From Hysterangium stoloniferum (taxonomy: Eukaryota > Basidiomycota > Agaricomycetes > Hysterangiales > Hysterangiaceae): a stretch of DNA of 64,000 bases. Of this stretch, positions 11,501-22,575 are shown piece after piece. Where the stretch lies: positions 1 through 64,000 of the forward strand of contig WHVD01000248.1 of NCBI GenBank assembly GCA_015178975.1. The letters are read 5' to 3'. The position numbers and the translations under genes were made by a program. Below the pieces are notes generated by a model, which saw only the letters and a program-made list of their open reading frames with translations, made no database searches and had not been told where the DNA came from. Numbering within the stretch: position 1 is the first letter of the stretch; each line of letters starts with the position of its first letter.

Positions 11501-11884
11501 CGGTCCCAGGACGGAAGCAAACGATGAGTCGGCAGAATCAATTAATGACTCGGGTAGTCACATCCGTGACCTGTGTGACATCCCGACACCGGAGGCTTAT
11601 CTAATAAGTCACATGACTTCAAAAATGTGCAAACAAGCTGCAGCAAGGTGCCGAAAAGCAATAACTAAGTAGATAAAATATAAATAATTAGTTAAAAATT
11701 ATAATAAATTAATTAAGTAATAATAGCATAATATGAGTCCATATATGCTATTATTTATGTGAAGTTAAAAGGAATAAGGCCTATTTTTCACAATAAACAT
11801 AGTAAAAAATACAATAAACATTCGAGAAAATATTAAATAATTCAAAGAAAATTAAGAGAACATTATGAGATAATGCTGATACCT
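11501..11884. other. Short AT-rich stretch beside the LTR-like repeat
   Basis: The first 170 bases (to about 11670) are open in one frame, running on from 11430 and ending in MTSKMCKQAAARCRKAITK. This could be the start of an internal region belonging to the adjacent LTR. The rest is AT-rich with no signal. I do not recognise a family. Confidence 0.3.
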
Positions 11885-13130
11885 CACAAGAGACCATTTC
11901 AAGAAATATCATTTCTCCCCCAAGGAATTCAGACAGAGGACCAAACTCAAGAACCTAAGGGAATTAAACAAGGATGAAGAGTACAAAGTTGAGGTGATAG
12001 TAGGGCACAAGAAGCATCAAAATTGACTGTTCTTTCGAGTCTGATGGAAAGGATATGGACCAGAAGAGGATACTTGGCTGAACAGTAACAACCTTTGAGA
12101 TGCTCCCATGCTCCTTAGGGCCTGTAGGCCATTTATGGGATTTAACTAGCTATATGCTACCTTCCCATGGTTAGAAATGCAATCTTATTATTCTATCTAT
12201 CTAAAACCATAGTTGACCCACCCTCTTCCCACTCTCCCTCCCCCCCCCCCACCAAGTGGGGTTTAAATTAATATAAAAGAAATATAAATTCACTAAAAGT
12301 TTTCACAACTCTCTTATCTCCTCCATCTCTCTCTTTTCATATTCCCATGAACACTTAAACCACCACACCATGTTGCAAAATCAACAAGCCAAATCTCAAT
12401 TCCCTAATTTCAAGAGAATCCCTCAAATGCAGATGACTATTCCTCTCCCTACCACCCCCACATGCCCTGCTCCCTCATCTTGTACTGAAAGCATTGAGCA
12501 CAATGGGGGTAATGCAGAGGCATCTTCATCAACATTGCAGCATTTATTAGGCAACACCTGGAGCAACATCCATGGCAATTGGGATAAGGTTCCCCCCAAG
12601 CCACAATACCTTTTTCCTTCTACAGCAAGAAGAGATCAAACATCAACAATGGGACAAGGAATTTCACAAGAAGGCAGAGGAGGAACTAAAGGAAATTAAG
12701 AGGAAGAGGAAAGTGGAGTACAAGGGGGACCAGAGGAGGGGTGCCAAGGTAGGGTCCCTATCCAAGCATGCTAGACAAGAACAGAGGATGAAGGGAGGTG
12801 ATAAAACCCCTGTATTAATGTCCCCTCCCCCAGGACAAAAATGGACAGATTTCACTGAGACTGGCTCGAGTTCCAAGAAAAACATGAGAAGTTTGAAGTG
12901 ACCAGGTAGGCTCACGTTATAACGGCCTTTTCGAATCAATATTAATGGTTGTCTCTTCCCCAGGAATCGCCTCTATGATCAATTGATATTGAAGAATCAA
13001 TTACAGCACCATCAGGACCAAGCTGAACAGTCCCGACAACTTCAGCTGTCTGGAGATGCTATCAATCAGATTGAGGTCGTTCTCAAGTTCACCCTTTTCT
13101 CCAGTTATTTACTTGTCTGTGTTTAGAAGT
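11885..13130 (+). mobile_element. Relic of a D-family chromovirus (3' part)
   Basis: The relic begins with a decayed integrase tail and chromodomain (about 11885-12120), closely resembling the one at 51180-51450 in element D. After a pyrimidine-rich spacer comes a frame starting near 12370 with NFKRIPQMQM, the counterpart of KFKRIPQTPT at the start of the extra ORF of element D. A further match lies at about 12620-12860 (KRKRK and PPPGQKW in place of KRKRR and PPPGKKW). The copy is truncated and broken several times, so it is older than element D. No LTR of this family is attached here. Confidence 0.7.
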
Positions 13131-13636
13131 ATCAATAAGAGTTGACTTTTCGCCTTCAGTCCATTGTACACAAGGAGTTTTCTGGAGTGGAAATCGGGTT
13201 CAGGGGATTAGAAGGTGCAGATTTAATTGATCACTCCAAATTAACACAACTAACAGCAAATTATAAAAATTCCTTCTTCTTAATTTTTTTTATAACCCAC
13301 GCGGTTAATGGTGACGTGGTTTGAAGCTATCAGTGGCGGTTAAAGACAAAAATGGTTGTTTGGGCCGCACAATCTAATCTTACGTAATCATAAACTACTG
13401 TTTTATATTTATTTCGCGCCGCGCCAACCGCCCGTCACCTCACCTCGTTTGTGGCTGAAGACGGTTCGCACCGTACTTATTTTGTTGGCCCTGATTTACA
13501 AAACGCTATTGCCCATCTACAACGTCAGTAACACATCAATTAGTGTCGGCAATTATTTCTGAAATTACCATTGTATTTTTCTCGGAATAGGCTTGCGTAA
13601 AGCTGAGATAATAACTACCTCACTAGACACCCCCCA
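13131..13636. other. Spacer and promoter side of the RSC7-like gene
   Basis: No gene was found. Sequence changes from CpG-poor repeat DNA to normal host composition at about 13370, where CGCGCCGCGCC appears. The last 250 bases before the start codon at 13637 should hold the promoter, but no clear TATA box is visible. Confidence 0.4.
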
Positions 13637-15800
13637 ATGTCCTCCCTGCGCCGCATCAAAATAACCCATTCAGCATCGGCATCCACCCCCGCCTCCACTT
13701 CCAAGCCCAAATCCCGCACACCCGCTCTGCCCCGTAGTCCCACCCGCTCCCAATCACACACCTCAGCTGACGATGAGGATCCCGATCCTCTCCCGTCACT
13801 CCATGACGAAAACGACGAAAACGGCGGTGACGATGGCGAACCCACCGACAGCGACAACGGCAACGGCAACGGCAACGGCAACGCGCACGAAAACGCGCAC
13901 GACGATGACGACGTCGACGATGAACATGAGCATGAAAACGGAGGGACAGCCTCCGAGCGTAACGTGACCGACTCTGGGTCGGAGGCACCCGCTCCCGTCG
14001 AGTTTCGTCGTGGTCGTGGGCGGCCAAGGGGCAGACCGCGTGGGTCGAGGGCTACGCCTGGCCGGCCGAGAGGTCGTGGAAGGGGCAGAGGACGAGGGCG
14101 GGGGACTGTAACGTTGAAGCTCCCCAGGGATGGAGATGATGACAGTGGGGATGAGGGCGTCAGCACGGCTGAAGGCACGCATTCTCCAAAGCTGGTCGCG
14201 TTTTTACTATTCGCTTGACATCTTTTTTTGGTTTGTAGCCGTCAAGTCGTTCAGGAAAATTGGAGAGGTTGTTTATATCCTGGAGAACGACGAGCTCGTC
14301 ACGGACGAGGATCCAAAAGGAGACGAGAAGATTGACAAGGATGGCGTTTTACAAGGAGGTATGGTTCGATGATATCTTCACCGACTAGCAACTGACTAAC
14401 AATCACCCCCTGCCACGCCAGGCCGCCAGTTCAAAGCCCAAACCTTCACCCTCCCCACCCGACACCCAACCCGCCAATATATGCTCGCCATCGAAGCTGC
14501 CCGCACATCGGGGTACAAAGACTCCCTGTACTACTTCCGGCGCAACCCCCTCATGCACAAGCTCGTCTGCACCCAGCCCGAGAAAGACGACCTAATAGCA
14601 GGCGGCACGATCCCTTCGCACATGCGCACCCGGAGCGTAACACTCGTAACCGCACGAAGCGCGTACAAACAGCACGGAGCGAAGATGCTGCGCGGTATGT
14701 GTCGCATATACACCTCACACATACGCTACTTCCAGCTGTACTAATTGCTCACCGCGACCATGACTCTAGACGGCAAATGGGTCACCGACGACTATTACGA
14801 GGACAAATCCCTCGCCGAGACCCTCTCCAAAGGCCTCAAACCCGGCGACCCCGTCGGCGAGTTTTCCGACCTCCTCTCCTACGCGTCCACAAAGGACCCC
14901 GTGACGGCGCAGTCCCAGCCCTCCCGCCCCGACGGCCCGTCCCGCGGCGGCGGCGCGCTCATGTACAAGCCCGGCGGCCCGACGACCTACTTTGGCGGGA
15001 ACGGCCTGGGGCCGTTTGACGGCGACCTGAGCATGATCAAGAAGATGGCGATACAGCGCGATGGCGTGGACCGGGAGAACTGGATGTGGACCGGCGCGAC
15101 GAAGGTGCAGCAGTGGAATGAGGAGTGGACGAAGGCGAGGCGGGAGCGGTTGAGGCTGTGTGGTGGCGTTTTGGGATTGGGGGCGGGGGTGAGTGCGGGT
15201 GCCAGTGCCAGTACAGGTGCAAATGCAAGTGCAAATGCAGGTGCAGGTGCAGGTGCAAGTGCAAGTGCAGGTGCAGGTGCAAGTGCAGGTGCGGGTGCGG
15301 GTGCAAGAAGTGCAAGTGCGGGTGCGGCTGTGGAGGGGGCAGCGGGGGCAGCGGGCGATGGGCAAGGCATCGGCGAGGCCAGTACTGATGGGGCAGGGGT
15401 CGACGCAGCGGCTGCAAATACTACGAATGGGAAGGGGCCCGTGAAGAAAAGACGGAGAACCGAGCATCCGTTGCCTTTGGGAGTGTATGAGCCGCATTCG
15501 GGGATTGTGCATTGTATGTGGTGTTTCTTATTCCCTATAGTTCCTTGGTCGATTCTAACTCCTCGTTTCGCATGTATAGATCGAGTCGACACCCAGCCAA
15601 CACAGGGTCATTGGCAGCCTGTGTTAACAGCTGCAGGTCGGCCTAGGGAGGTGCTTGGCGGGACAAGAGTTGGTGCTGGGGCGTGGGGTCTTGCGTGGGT
15701 TGATACCGTGATGGAGTATGTCCCAGATGACGAGGAACGGACATATCGAGAGGCTATGAAGCTTGTTGAGGAAAGTGAGAATCAGATGGAGCAGGATTGA
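13637..15800 (+). CDS. RSC7: RSC7/SWP82-type chromatin-remodelling subunit
   Basis: The protein is a likely subunit of RSC or SWI/SNF nucleosome remodellers, acting in the nucleus. Five exons fit: 13637 to about 14174, 14239-14358, 14422-14694, 14770-15513 and 15580-15800. They give about 631 residues. The N-terminal 180 residues are disordered, with Asp/Glu runs and an AT-hook-like RGRPRGRPRG stretch. The conserved core then follows: VKSFRKIGEVVYILENDEL, DPKGDEKIDKDG, QYMLAIEAARTSGYKDSLYY, RRNPLMHKLVCTQPEKD and DGKWVTDDYYEDKS. This is the pattern I know from RSC7 (NPL6) and SWP82. The end of exon 1 is unsure: a GC donor at 14175 or a GT donor at 14145 both keep frame. Exon 4 carries an Ala/Gly/Ser repeat. 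RSC7 and SWP82 are paralogues in yeast, so either name could apply. Confidence 0.88.
15190..15330 (+). repeat. GTGCAA/GTGCAG hexamer repeat inside the RSC7-like gene
   Basis: About 20 imperfect hexamers (GTGCAA, GTGCAG, GTGCGG) encode an Ala/Gly/Ser-rich linker in exon 4. Length is likely to vary between strains. Cys-rich or Val/Gln-rich frames on this stretch are shadows. Confidence 0.8.
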
Positions 15801-16185
15801 CACTGTTATTATCCATAAGCCTGAAAACACTTGCATATTTACATGTTTTAGTCGCCACTGGATGGCTTTCTAAGAATACCTGCAACAACAGCAAATCGCA
15901 CAAAAACAAACGGGGTAGAATCATAGAATTCAATTTTCGATAGTGGGTAATAGTACATTGAGCGATACTCCAACGGTCGCACTCTGGATTGTCAACGAAG
16001 AGCGACCCCATGCCTCACGCGAATGAACAATGGTCGCGACATGGGTAATACGAGGATAGCGGGTCATGTCGATTTTTAAGGTATGAGACAGCAGGGTCAT
16101 TATGACGAACGTCCATACGAAGCCTCCGTCAAATCCCTTTTTTGATTTGTTCGTCAAGGCTCGCTCCTCCTATTCGTTCGAGCAT
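15801..16185. other. Spacer between two convergent genes
   Basis: No gene was recognised. The stretch lies between the stop codons of the RSC7-like gene and RPL41, which run toward each other, and must hold both 3' ends. A 75-codon minus-strand frame at 15930-16157 has no features I can support. Confidence 0.4.
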
Positions 16186-16325
16186 TTACTCTGTTGAGTA
16201 GCGTCAGCAACACGACACACGCATCCAAATCATAGCCGCAGAAAAAACATACTGGAACGAGCCCTCATCTTCCGGCGTTTGCGCCTGAGCCTACGAGACC
16301 TTTTCTTCTTCCACTTTTCACGCAT
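16186..16325 (-). CDS. RPL41: 60S ribosomal protein eL41
   Basis: This is the smallest ribosomal protein, 25 residues, almost entirely Arg and Lys, sitting between the two ribosomal subunits. Exon 1 (16253-16325) reads MREKWKKKRSRRLRRKRRKM followed by RARS and the first base of Lys. A 62-bp intron (16191-16252, GTATGT...ACAG) splits the last Lys codon, and exon 2 (16186-16190) supplies the rest plus TAA. A second intron (16327-16394, GTAAGT...CCTAG) lies in the 5' leader and ends one base before the ATG. The near-identity to known eL41 and the exact splice phase make this firm. It is convergent with the RSC7-like gene and divergent from the gene at 16607. Confidence 0.93.
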
Positions 16326-16606
16326 ACTAGGAACAACGAAGACAATAATAAATATCAGCATAAAAACAGCGGCACGCTCAAATAAGCAACTTACGTTATT
16401 ATCTCTACTGGTGGAAGGTGTTGGTTAAGGAAGAAGAAAAAAAGACGCCTTTTTCCGCTGAGCCTGAAATAGGGTTCCCCATCGGAGTTTCAACTCCTCC
16501 TAACTGTACAGTTAACGTGGCCTTCCCGTCCCACGTGATACGTGATCACGACGCGTAACGTCATTTTGTCTGAATACTCAAATCGCAATTCATACCGCTG
16601 AACGCG

Positions 16607-18321
16607 ATGCCCAAATCGAAATCGCAAAGAATCCCCGCAGCTCTTCACTCGGAGCTTTCGGAATACGCATCTTTGATAAGATCGATTAGGACAAACGCGA
16701 CGCTTGATCTTGATATCGCGCCACAGCTTCAGCTTAAGAGAGCTCGTTTTTCGAGTGAGAACGGGGAGGACGAGGATGAAGATGAGTATGGTAGCTCCTC
16801 CGGGTCTGGGGATCAAGGAGCGGTGACGGTGGCGAACCGCGATGCGCCGCGCGATATTGATAACCAGCCGTGGCCGTCTACGTCTACAACAGCAGCCGAA
16901 GCACCAGCAATATCTAATGCGAACGATAAGGGAAAGGGGAAAGAAGCTCAATCGACATCACAATCACGGCTGAAATCAAAGGCAAGGTCGTCGTCGACAA
17001 CTCCCAAACGGAAAAGGAAACGTGGACAAGACGACGACGCCTGGACGAAATGGCCGCTGCTCCTTGATCAGTGCCCCGTCCCAGAATGGACCTTTGACGA
17101 GGAGATTGCTGCTATAGCCGAACAGACACTGACGTCCCAGTCCAAGCTATCGGCGGCGTCTGCCTCCTCTCCTCAACATCCAGATTTACACCCAAACCCA
17201 GATCCAAATCCCAACCCTGACGACGAGGACGCGGGGCTCTCCCTCTCCCCAGCCTACCTATCGGGTCTCACCTCAACCGCCGCAACCACGCTCTCCTCCC
17301 TCCTCTCCGCGCTCGCCTTTCACCGCTCCAACGTCACACGGACAAAACACGGCCGCGCCGCAGCGTTCAGCTGGCAGGATGTGCTAGACATAGCTGGCAT
17401 CTCTGAAATATTCGACGTGAGGTAAATAATCCATCGATTGCTGCTTCCATTCGACTCCCGTACTGAGGCTAAAATTGCCTTCCTATTATTCCCTTACTCC
17501 CCTCCTCAGAATTATCGAAGAAGTTCAACAGCGCATGGAGGCTGCTTTTGGGTCGTCTGGGTCACATGGTACGCGTCATCCCCCCCCCACCTCCACCTCT
17601 CAGACTATCCCCGCAAAATCGGAATCTCACTCACTGATTACAACCACGCCGCAGTCGTTCACTGCATGGGAGTGCTCGAAAAGTCGCGCAACGCCCTGGC
17701 AGACGCTGAAGCGCTGTTGTGCGGTTATGACGATATTCCGGCGGGGATCCAGCTTCATCTGCGTGCACAGAGGCAGAGACAGAGACAGGAACAGACGCGT
17801 CCCCGTGAGTGTGCGGTTCGGTTTTCAGTCCGTCCCGTCCCGTCCCATGGCCTGATGGTGTGTTCATCGTAGATAAGAGGAAGAAACGGGATGATGATGA
17901 CTTGGACGATGGAGCGGATGCCAGTGATGATGATGTTGATGAGGACCGTAGAGTGGACGAGGACGAGAAAGCGGATGAGGACGAGGATGAGAAAGCGGAT
18001 GAGGATGAGGATGAGGATGAGGATGAGGACGAGGATGAGAAAGCGGATGAGGATGAGGATGAGGATGAGGATGAGGATGAGGATGAGGATGAGGATGAGG
18101 ATGAGAAAGCGGATGAGGATGCGGACGAGGACGAGAAAGCAGATGAGGATGCGGATGAGGACGAGAAAGCAGACGCCGATGAGGACGAGGACGAGAAAGT
18201 AGACGCCGATGAGGACGAGGACGACAAAGCGGACGCCGATGAGGATAAATCAGATGAAGATTATAATATGGATGATGAGCCTCAAGCCGCAGTCAACGCA
18301 GGTATTATTGCCTCAGGTTAA
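16607..18321 (+). CDS. Unrecognised nuclear-looking protein with acidic tail
   Basis: I do not recognise a family. Four exons fit in phase: 16607-17421, 17510-17568, 17655-17804 and 17873-18321, giving 490 residues. The first 150 residues are low-complexity, with a strong nuclear-localisation-like KRKRKRG. The next part looks folded: WTKWPLLLDQCPVPEWTFDE, then ALAFHRSNV, SWQDVLDIAGISEIFDV and IIEEVQQRMEAAFG. Exon 3 adds CMGVLEKSRNALADAEALL and GYDDIPAGIQLHLRAQ. Exon 4 is KRKKRDDDD followed by about 120 residues of Asp/Glu/Lys/Ala repeats. The last residues (DEDYNMDDEPQAAVNAGI) are less repetitive. This layout would suit a nuclear scaffold or polymerase-associated factor, but that is only inference. 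It is divergently paired with RPL41, with about 210 bp between the RPL41 leader and this start codon. Confidence 0.75.
17885..18260 (+). repeat. GATGAG/GACGAG repeat encoding the acidic tail
   Basis: A long imperfect hexamer repeat of GATGAG and GACGAG is punctuated by AAAGCG. It encodes Glu/Asp runs with spaced Lys-Ala pairs. Ser-rich and Arg/Met-rich open frames on other strands and frames here are shadows. Copy number is likely to vary between strains. Confidence 0.85.
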
Positions 18322-21300
18322 TTGGGTCGGATTGCTCCACAACCCCTATACGACGCGACACACGACACTGCCCTTCTCTTTCGTACGGGCCGATATGCAC
18401 ATTAAACTTTGTATTCGTGTTTGCGTTGCATTGGCATTGGTTGTCAGCGCGTCGCATCCCAGCAGTCAACATGTATCAGATTCCTGGCCCATCCAGTGCC
18501 CGCCCTGGTCCTTGGCATACCCACACAAGTAGATACCAGTCGTTGCAATATTTGGTTGAGGATTCCACATGGGACGGATGGGCGACATAGGCGGCATGTT
18601 ACTTATATCAGCTACTCTGAGTTATGCGTCAGTGAGTTATTGCCTCTTTTCACTTTGAGTGATTCAAATTTAATATCTTGCTAGCTACGGCGTTCAGAGT
18701 ACTTGTTCGTTGGTACTTCATCACTTCTTGTTGGATAAACTGGACGCATCGTCGGATTGATACCAGGCATCCGAGTCGCGATTGCGACGGCTCACTAGAC
18801 GGCTCTCTCAGAGGAAGGCAAGAAAATTATAGCTTTGAGGGTATCGTTGCTGCTCTTGGATGGAAAACCAACCAATTCCCGCATTTCTCCGCAAACGCAG
18901 AGTAGGTGGTCAATCGCCTTTCCCACATCTAGCTATAGTGGTACGCAAAATTCTTTTTAGATCCACAGCTGTCGCTGTGCTTAGTCGCCTTCTCATTCAC
19001 GAAATTTTTACATCAGGACTGTTTTTCGTACACATTATAAACTAGATTTCATCACAGTGATTATGCCACATACAGGAACGTGGACAGAAATACGGGTGTG
19101 ATTGTGCGATACCAGTGGAATAGATGTCCCAGCCCTACATCGGATCAAGTATACTTACAGAACACCGATTTTTGAAAACTCCAAGTATAATCCTATTGCG
19201 ACTATGAACTCAAAGGCAGGACAGATTATACGCCTCTTATTTACGGTTGTCCCTTCAAGCTTCCAACAAGTTAATTAGCATGTCTACGACTAATAGTGAG
19301 GCGTAGATATAGAATGTCAGCTGTGTGACCAGACTCGACCAAGGAGTCTCTTCCCGGCCCTCGGTTTTGGTGCGTATCCATGACTCTGCATTGGCTCCCT
19401 GTTTCCAGGCCGTCTTCTTCGTCTGAAGACAACTACACTTGCGGTTACACTCTACAGCAACCAGAATATACTCACACAAGTTACACCATACACTCCGCGA
19501 TCAATAATTCCTCCACAACTTCTATAAATCTCTCCCTCTCTTCCCATGGGGCATGTGACTTGATTTGCAAATCGGATCCATTCGGAATTCCAAGGAAGAG
19601 CGGAATAACGACATCGGCGATCTGAGGTAAGTCGGGAATGACATCCAGTGAACAGGGCTCCCTACGACCTCAAATTCGGTGGGTTCAAACCTGGCGGTTT
19701 TAGTTCTTAAATAGTTGCTCTGAACAAATAACGAAAAATTTGACATAAATGGTGCGAGAACATGTCCGATACTGAGCTGATGGCAAACGAAGGAAAGACC
19801 TCTTCTACCCACGGGATTACATTGCATATATGGCGTTACTGATAAACTTTGCATAGGTACCTCATATTTTTTTATGACTCAGCAGACTTGTCTCCTCATG
19901 CTTGACGAGCGTATCTTGCACATCTCGGGGAAGGTTTGCGCGAAACTTCAGTGCATTATTACTGTAATTCACAAATCAATGTCTGCGAGTGAGTTGGAGA
20001 TGATGAAGTCCTCTACCCAGAAAGTCATGTCGCCGTTGTTCTCTTGAAGATGAGTACAATTTCCACAGCCGATCTGATCGTAAAATATGACTGGTATGCC
20101 ATATTTTATCGTAAGATTTGTCAGGGGAGAGAATAACTTCCATTCAATGCTACAAGAAGGCGATAATGCTTTGAGCCTTTGAGATCACCATATACTTTGC
20201 AAGGTTGCCAGCTGCTAGAACATACTTGTGATGACTGGGGACATGATAGTTACATTATGAAGGATTCCCACCGAATATCCATGTAAGTATGTCTATGGTG
20301 AACTATTTAGAACAACACAAGTGAATTGTGGATTTAGGGTTAGGGTTAGCCCATGAAAAGTTCCCAAAAAAAAGGAGCCCGGCCACTCCGAGGAGCGAAC
20401 CAGGACAGGAAAATATTTAGACGGTGCATACAGCATTTGCCGTATACAAGCCCCAAGCACTAACTGGGGACAATGTGTCGCCGTGCTATGGCCAGGTCTC
20501 AGGGCCCGCGAACGCGAAGACATGAAGGTATCCGCGCCATCAAGGTAAGTATGAAGAAACAAGATGCGCGCGCTGTTCTTTTATACGTTCTGTGGAACCG
20601 TGCACGGGCCATGGTCGCTGAGCCGAGTGTCAAGACTAAATGTTGGTTTCGGACTGAGCTTTTGTAAAAATTAGTCTAGATACATATGATTCTTATACAC
20701 AGTACTATTTAATTTAATTTGCACGTTATTCTAACATTTGCATAATTAAGACACTCGTTTTACACTCATTTTACGATCATCTGGTAATAGACGAATATCC
20801 TGACTGATATTATGTTGCTCTGCGCTAAATGTTGAAGGATGAGAGAATAAATCATAAATATTCTATTTTACAAGGTTATAAGGTGGTAGAACCTCTTACA
20901 GCTGCAGGTGTCCACTGTAATTTGTGTTGGGTCAACTACACCATCTTCGAGTTCAAAAAATCAATATGAAAACGTGATGTTATTTCGTTCTCTCTCCCTC
21001 GATTATAGTGATATGATCCTCTTAAGGATGTGCAACTGTTCATCGACTCAGAGCTGGATGAAGAAGGATGATAGCTTATCGGGACATTTGCTGGTACGCT
21101 TCAAGTACCTCCAAGATAAAGTTCACTGGTAGAAAGAAAGCTCTGCTGAAATGGCTTGATTGTTCCTATGTGAAATTGATTTAATTTGTCTGGGCCGACC
21201 GGCCCTTAAAAGCCACCGTCACGAGCACGCCCGCTCCCACCCGTCTCTCCCTTCTACCCCATTACATTCAACTTCCCCCACGCACGACTTACCCACTCGA

Positions 21301-21332
21301 AAGTGAAGCCCCTTCAACGTAAGGCATATAAA
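18322..21332. other. Three-kilobase stretch without a recognised gene
   Basis: The start holds the 3' end of the acidic-tail gene. A minus-strand frame at about 18465-18606 (MPPMSPIRPMWNPQP and 32 more codons to a stop) looks Pro/Met-rich and could be the last exon of an unseen gene; support is weak. From about 20690 onward the sequence is a diverged copy of 22927-23499, the upstream region of the second methyltransferase. No tRNA could be confirmed, although weak box-B-like GGTTCAAACC (about 19682) and GGTTCGCTCC (minus strand, about 20400) are present. Confidence 0.4.
20334..20349. repeat. Short telomere-like repeat
   Basis: Two and two-thirds copies of TTAGGG occur in a row. TTAGGG is the usual telomere unit of fungi. 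A run this short may be chance or a healed break. Confidence 0.5.
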
Positions 21333-22275
21333 ATGAAGTTCTCCAACATTATATCGCTTGCGAACGAAGTCTGGTGGTGTATACAGACAACTTTCCGTCC
21401 CACGCTGGTCGTCATCATCGAATCCCCTTCCCTCCTCCTTAACGTCAAGCGTCTATCTGCGATATCTTTCTATCACGTATGGAGGATATGGGGTGATGGG
21501 GCAAATCAAGCGAGGAAGGATCTCAAAATTGCACTCGTTACCTCCCATGCCCATGGTGTCGTTCTTGATATCGGCGCTGGTGAGTGACTACACGTGAATA
21601 TTGACCACCAGTCATTCTGATACATGTATGACTTATTTACGACTCAGGAATGGGGCATACAGCCCAATTCCTTTCCAAAGATAAAGTGACCAAGTATGTC
21701 GCTTTAGAACCGAACGCTCTCATGCATCCCCACATCAGAAAAAAGGCCGAGGAAGCTGGATACATCGAAGAAGACGGAACATTTATGATACTCCCATGCG
21801 GTGCAGAAGCCCACGAACTCATCTCATACACCTTGGGAGGCGACCACAAAGTGGATACCATCGTGTCAATTCTTTCGTTCTGCTCAGTGCCTCAGTCTGA
21901 GAAAGCCATCGAGCGTCTTGTAGACCGTGTCCTCAAGCCAGGGGGAGAGCTGCTCTTTTGCGAGCACGTTGCGCACAAGAGAAGCGATGTCAGATTTTGG
22001 CAGTCGGTTTGGACGCCGATATGGACGGTGCGTATTTGTTGCATGAATCCCGAGCAATAGTCAATATCTGAGATTATTCACAGACATTATTTGATGGGTG
22101 TAGGCTCAATCGTCCCACGGACGTCTATATCCAACGTCTACCTTATTGGCAGCCGTTCCCAGAGGTAGATGCCAAGGGCGGACGAACAGGCATTTGGGAG
22201 GAGGAAAGTGATAACATAGCAGATGAGGCCCTTTTCTTCCATCAGGTGGGCCGTTTTGTCAAACGCGATGTCTAA
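21333..22275 (+). CDS. Class I SAM methyltransferase, METTL7-like, copy 1
   Basis: This is a likely small-molecule or lipid-associated methyltransferase using S-adenosylmethionine. Three exons fit: 21333-21579, 21648-22027 and 22084-22275, for 272 residues. The N-terminus holds a hydrophobic stretch (WWCIQTTFRPTLVVIIESPS) that could anchor it to membrane. The SAM-binding motif I is VVLDIGAG joined across the first intron to GMGH, followed by the acidic YVALEPN at the end of strand 2. The region DTIVSILSFCSVPQ corresponds to motif II, and VLKPGGELLFCEHVAHKR to motif III. The start is chosen at 21333 because the paralogue begins at the same residue; an in-frame ATG at 21303 would add ten residues. 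The order resembles METTL7 (TMT1) proteins; the substrate cannot be inferred. It is 75-80% identical by eye to the copy at 23500. Confidence 0.82.
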
Positions 22276-22421
22276 GCCTTTTAGGCTGTTCTGGAACAAA
22301 TCGCGATTTTGAAGATACTTTTAGCGTCATTTGGGATCAATTACATCTGTTCTGTCCATGTATATACCATACCAAACTTCAGGATATTGAACGTGAGCTT
22401 TGACCGATTTCAAAAGGTGAT

Positions 22422-22575
22422 GAGAGTTGTATGCTTGGAGCATATCGAAGAATTAACTGGTCGGCGGAGAAAAATATATTAGTCAGTTTTATATCCAACC
22501 CGCGAATGGAGCCATCCCGCCGGGACTAACAAAGGGATGGCGGAGGTGCCTCCTGAGTCTTCCTTCCTTGCTACA
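22422..22575 (-). pseudogene. Relic of the aspartic protease gene
   Basis: This short stretch lines up with 25513-25660 inside the aspartic protease gene. Shared landmarks are GGAGCATATC with AAAGAATT or GAAGAATTAACTGG nearby, then AGTCAGTTTT, then ACAAAGG(G)ATGGC. It therefore covers part of the exon with HAYNGS and the intron beside the second active-site motif. It sits after methyltransferase copy 1 exactly where the full protease gene sits after copy 2. The rest of that protease copy is gone. This shows that methyltransferase and protease were once duplicated together. Confidence 0.75.

Noticed and set aside
14766-15592. Long minus-strand frames opposite the RSC7-like gene
   Set aside because: They arise from the GC-rich hexamer repeat and codon bias of the sense exon. 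No motif or splice support was seen.
17631-18227. Ser-rich minus-strand open frame of 198 codons
   Set aside because: It is the reverse of the GATGAG repeat that encodes the acidic tail of the plus-strand gene, whose introns and phase all fit.
20334-20349. An internal telomere
   Set aside because: Only 2.7 units of TTAGGG are present, too few to claim more than a curiosity.
20380-20480. A possible tRNA or SINE on the minus strand
   Set aside because: A box-B-like GGTTCGCTCC and a T run are present, but no box A, cloverleaf or T-stem could be formed.
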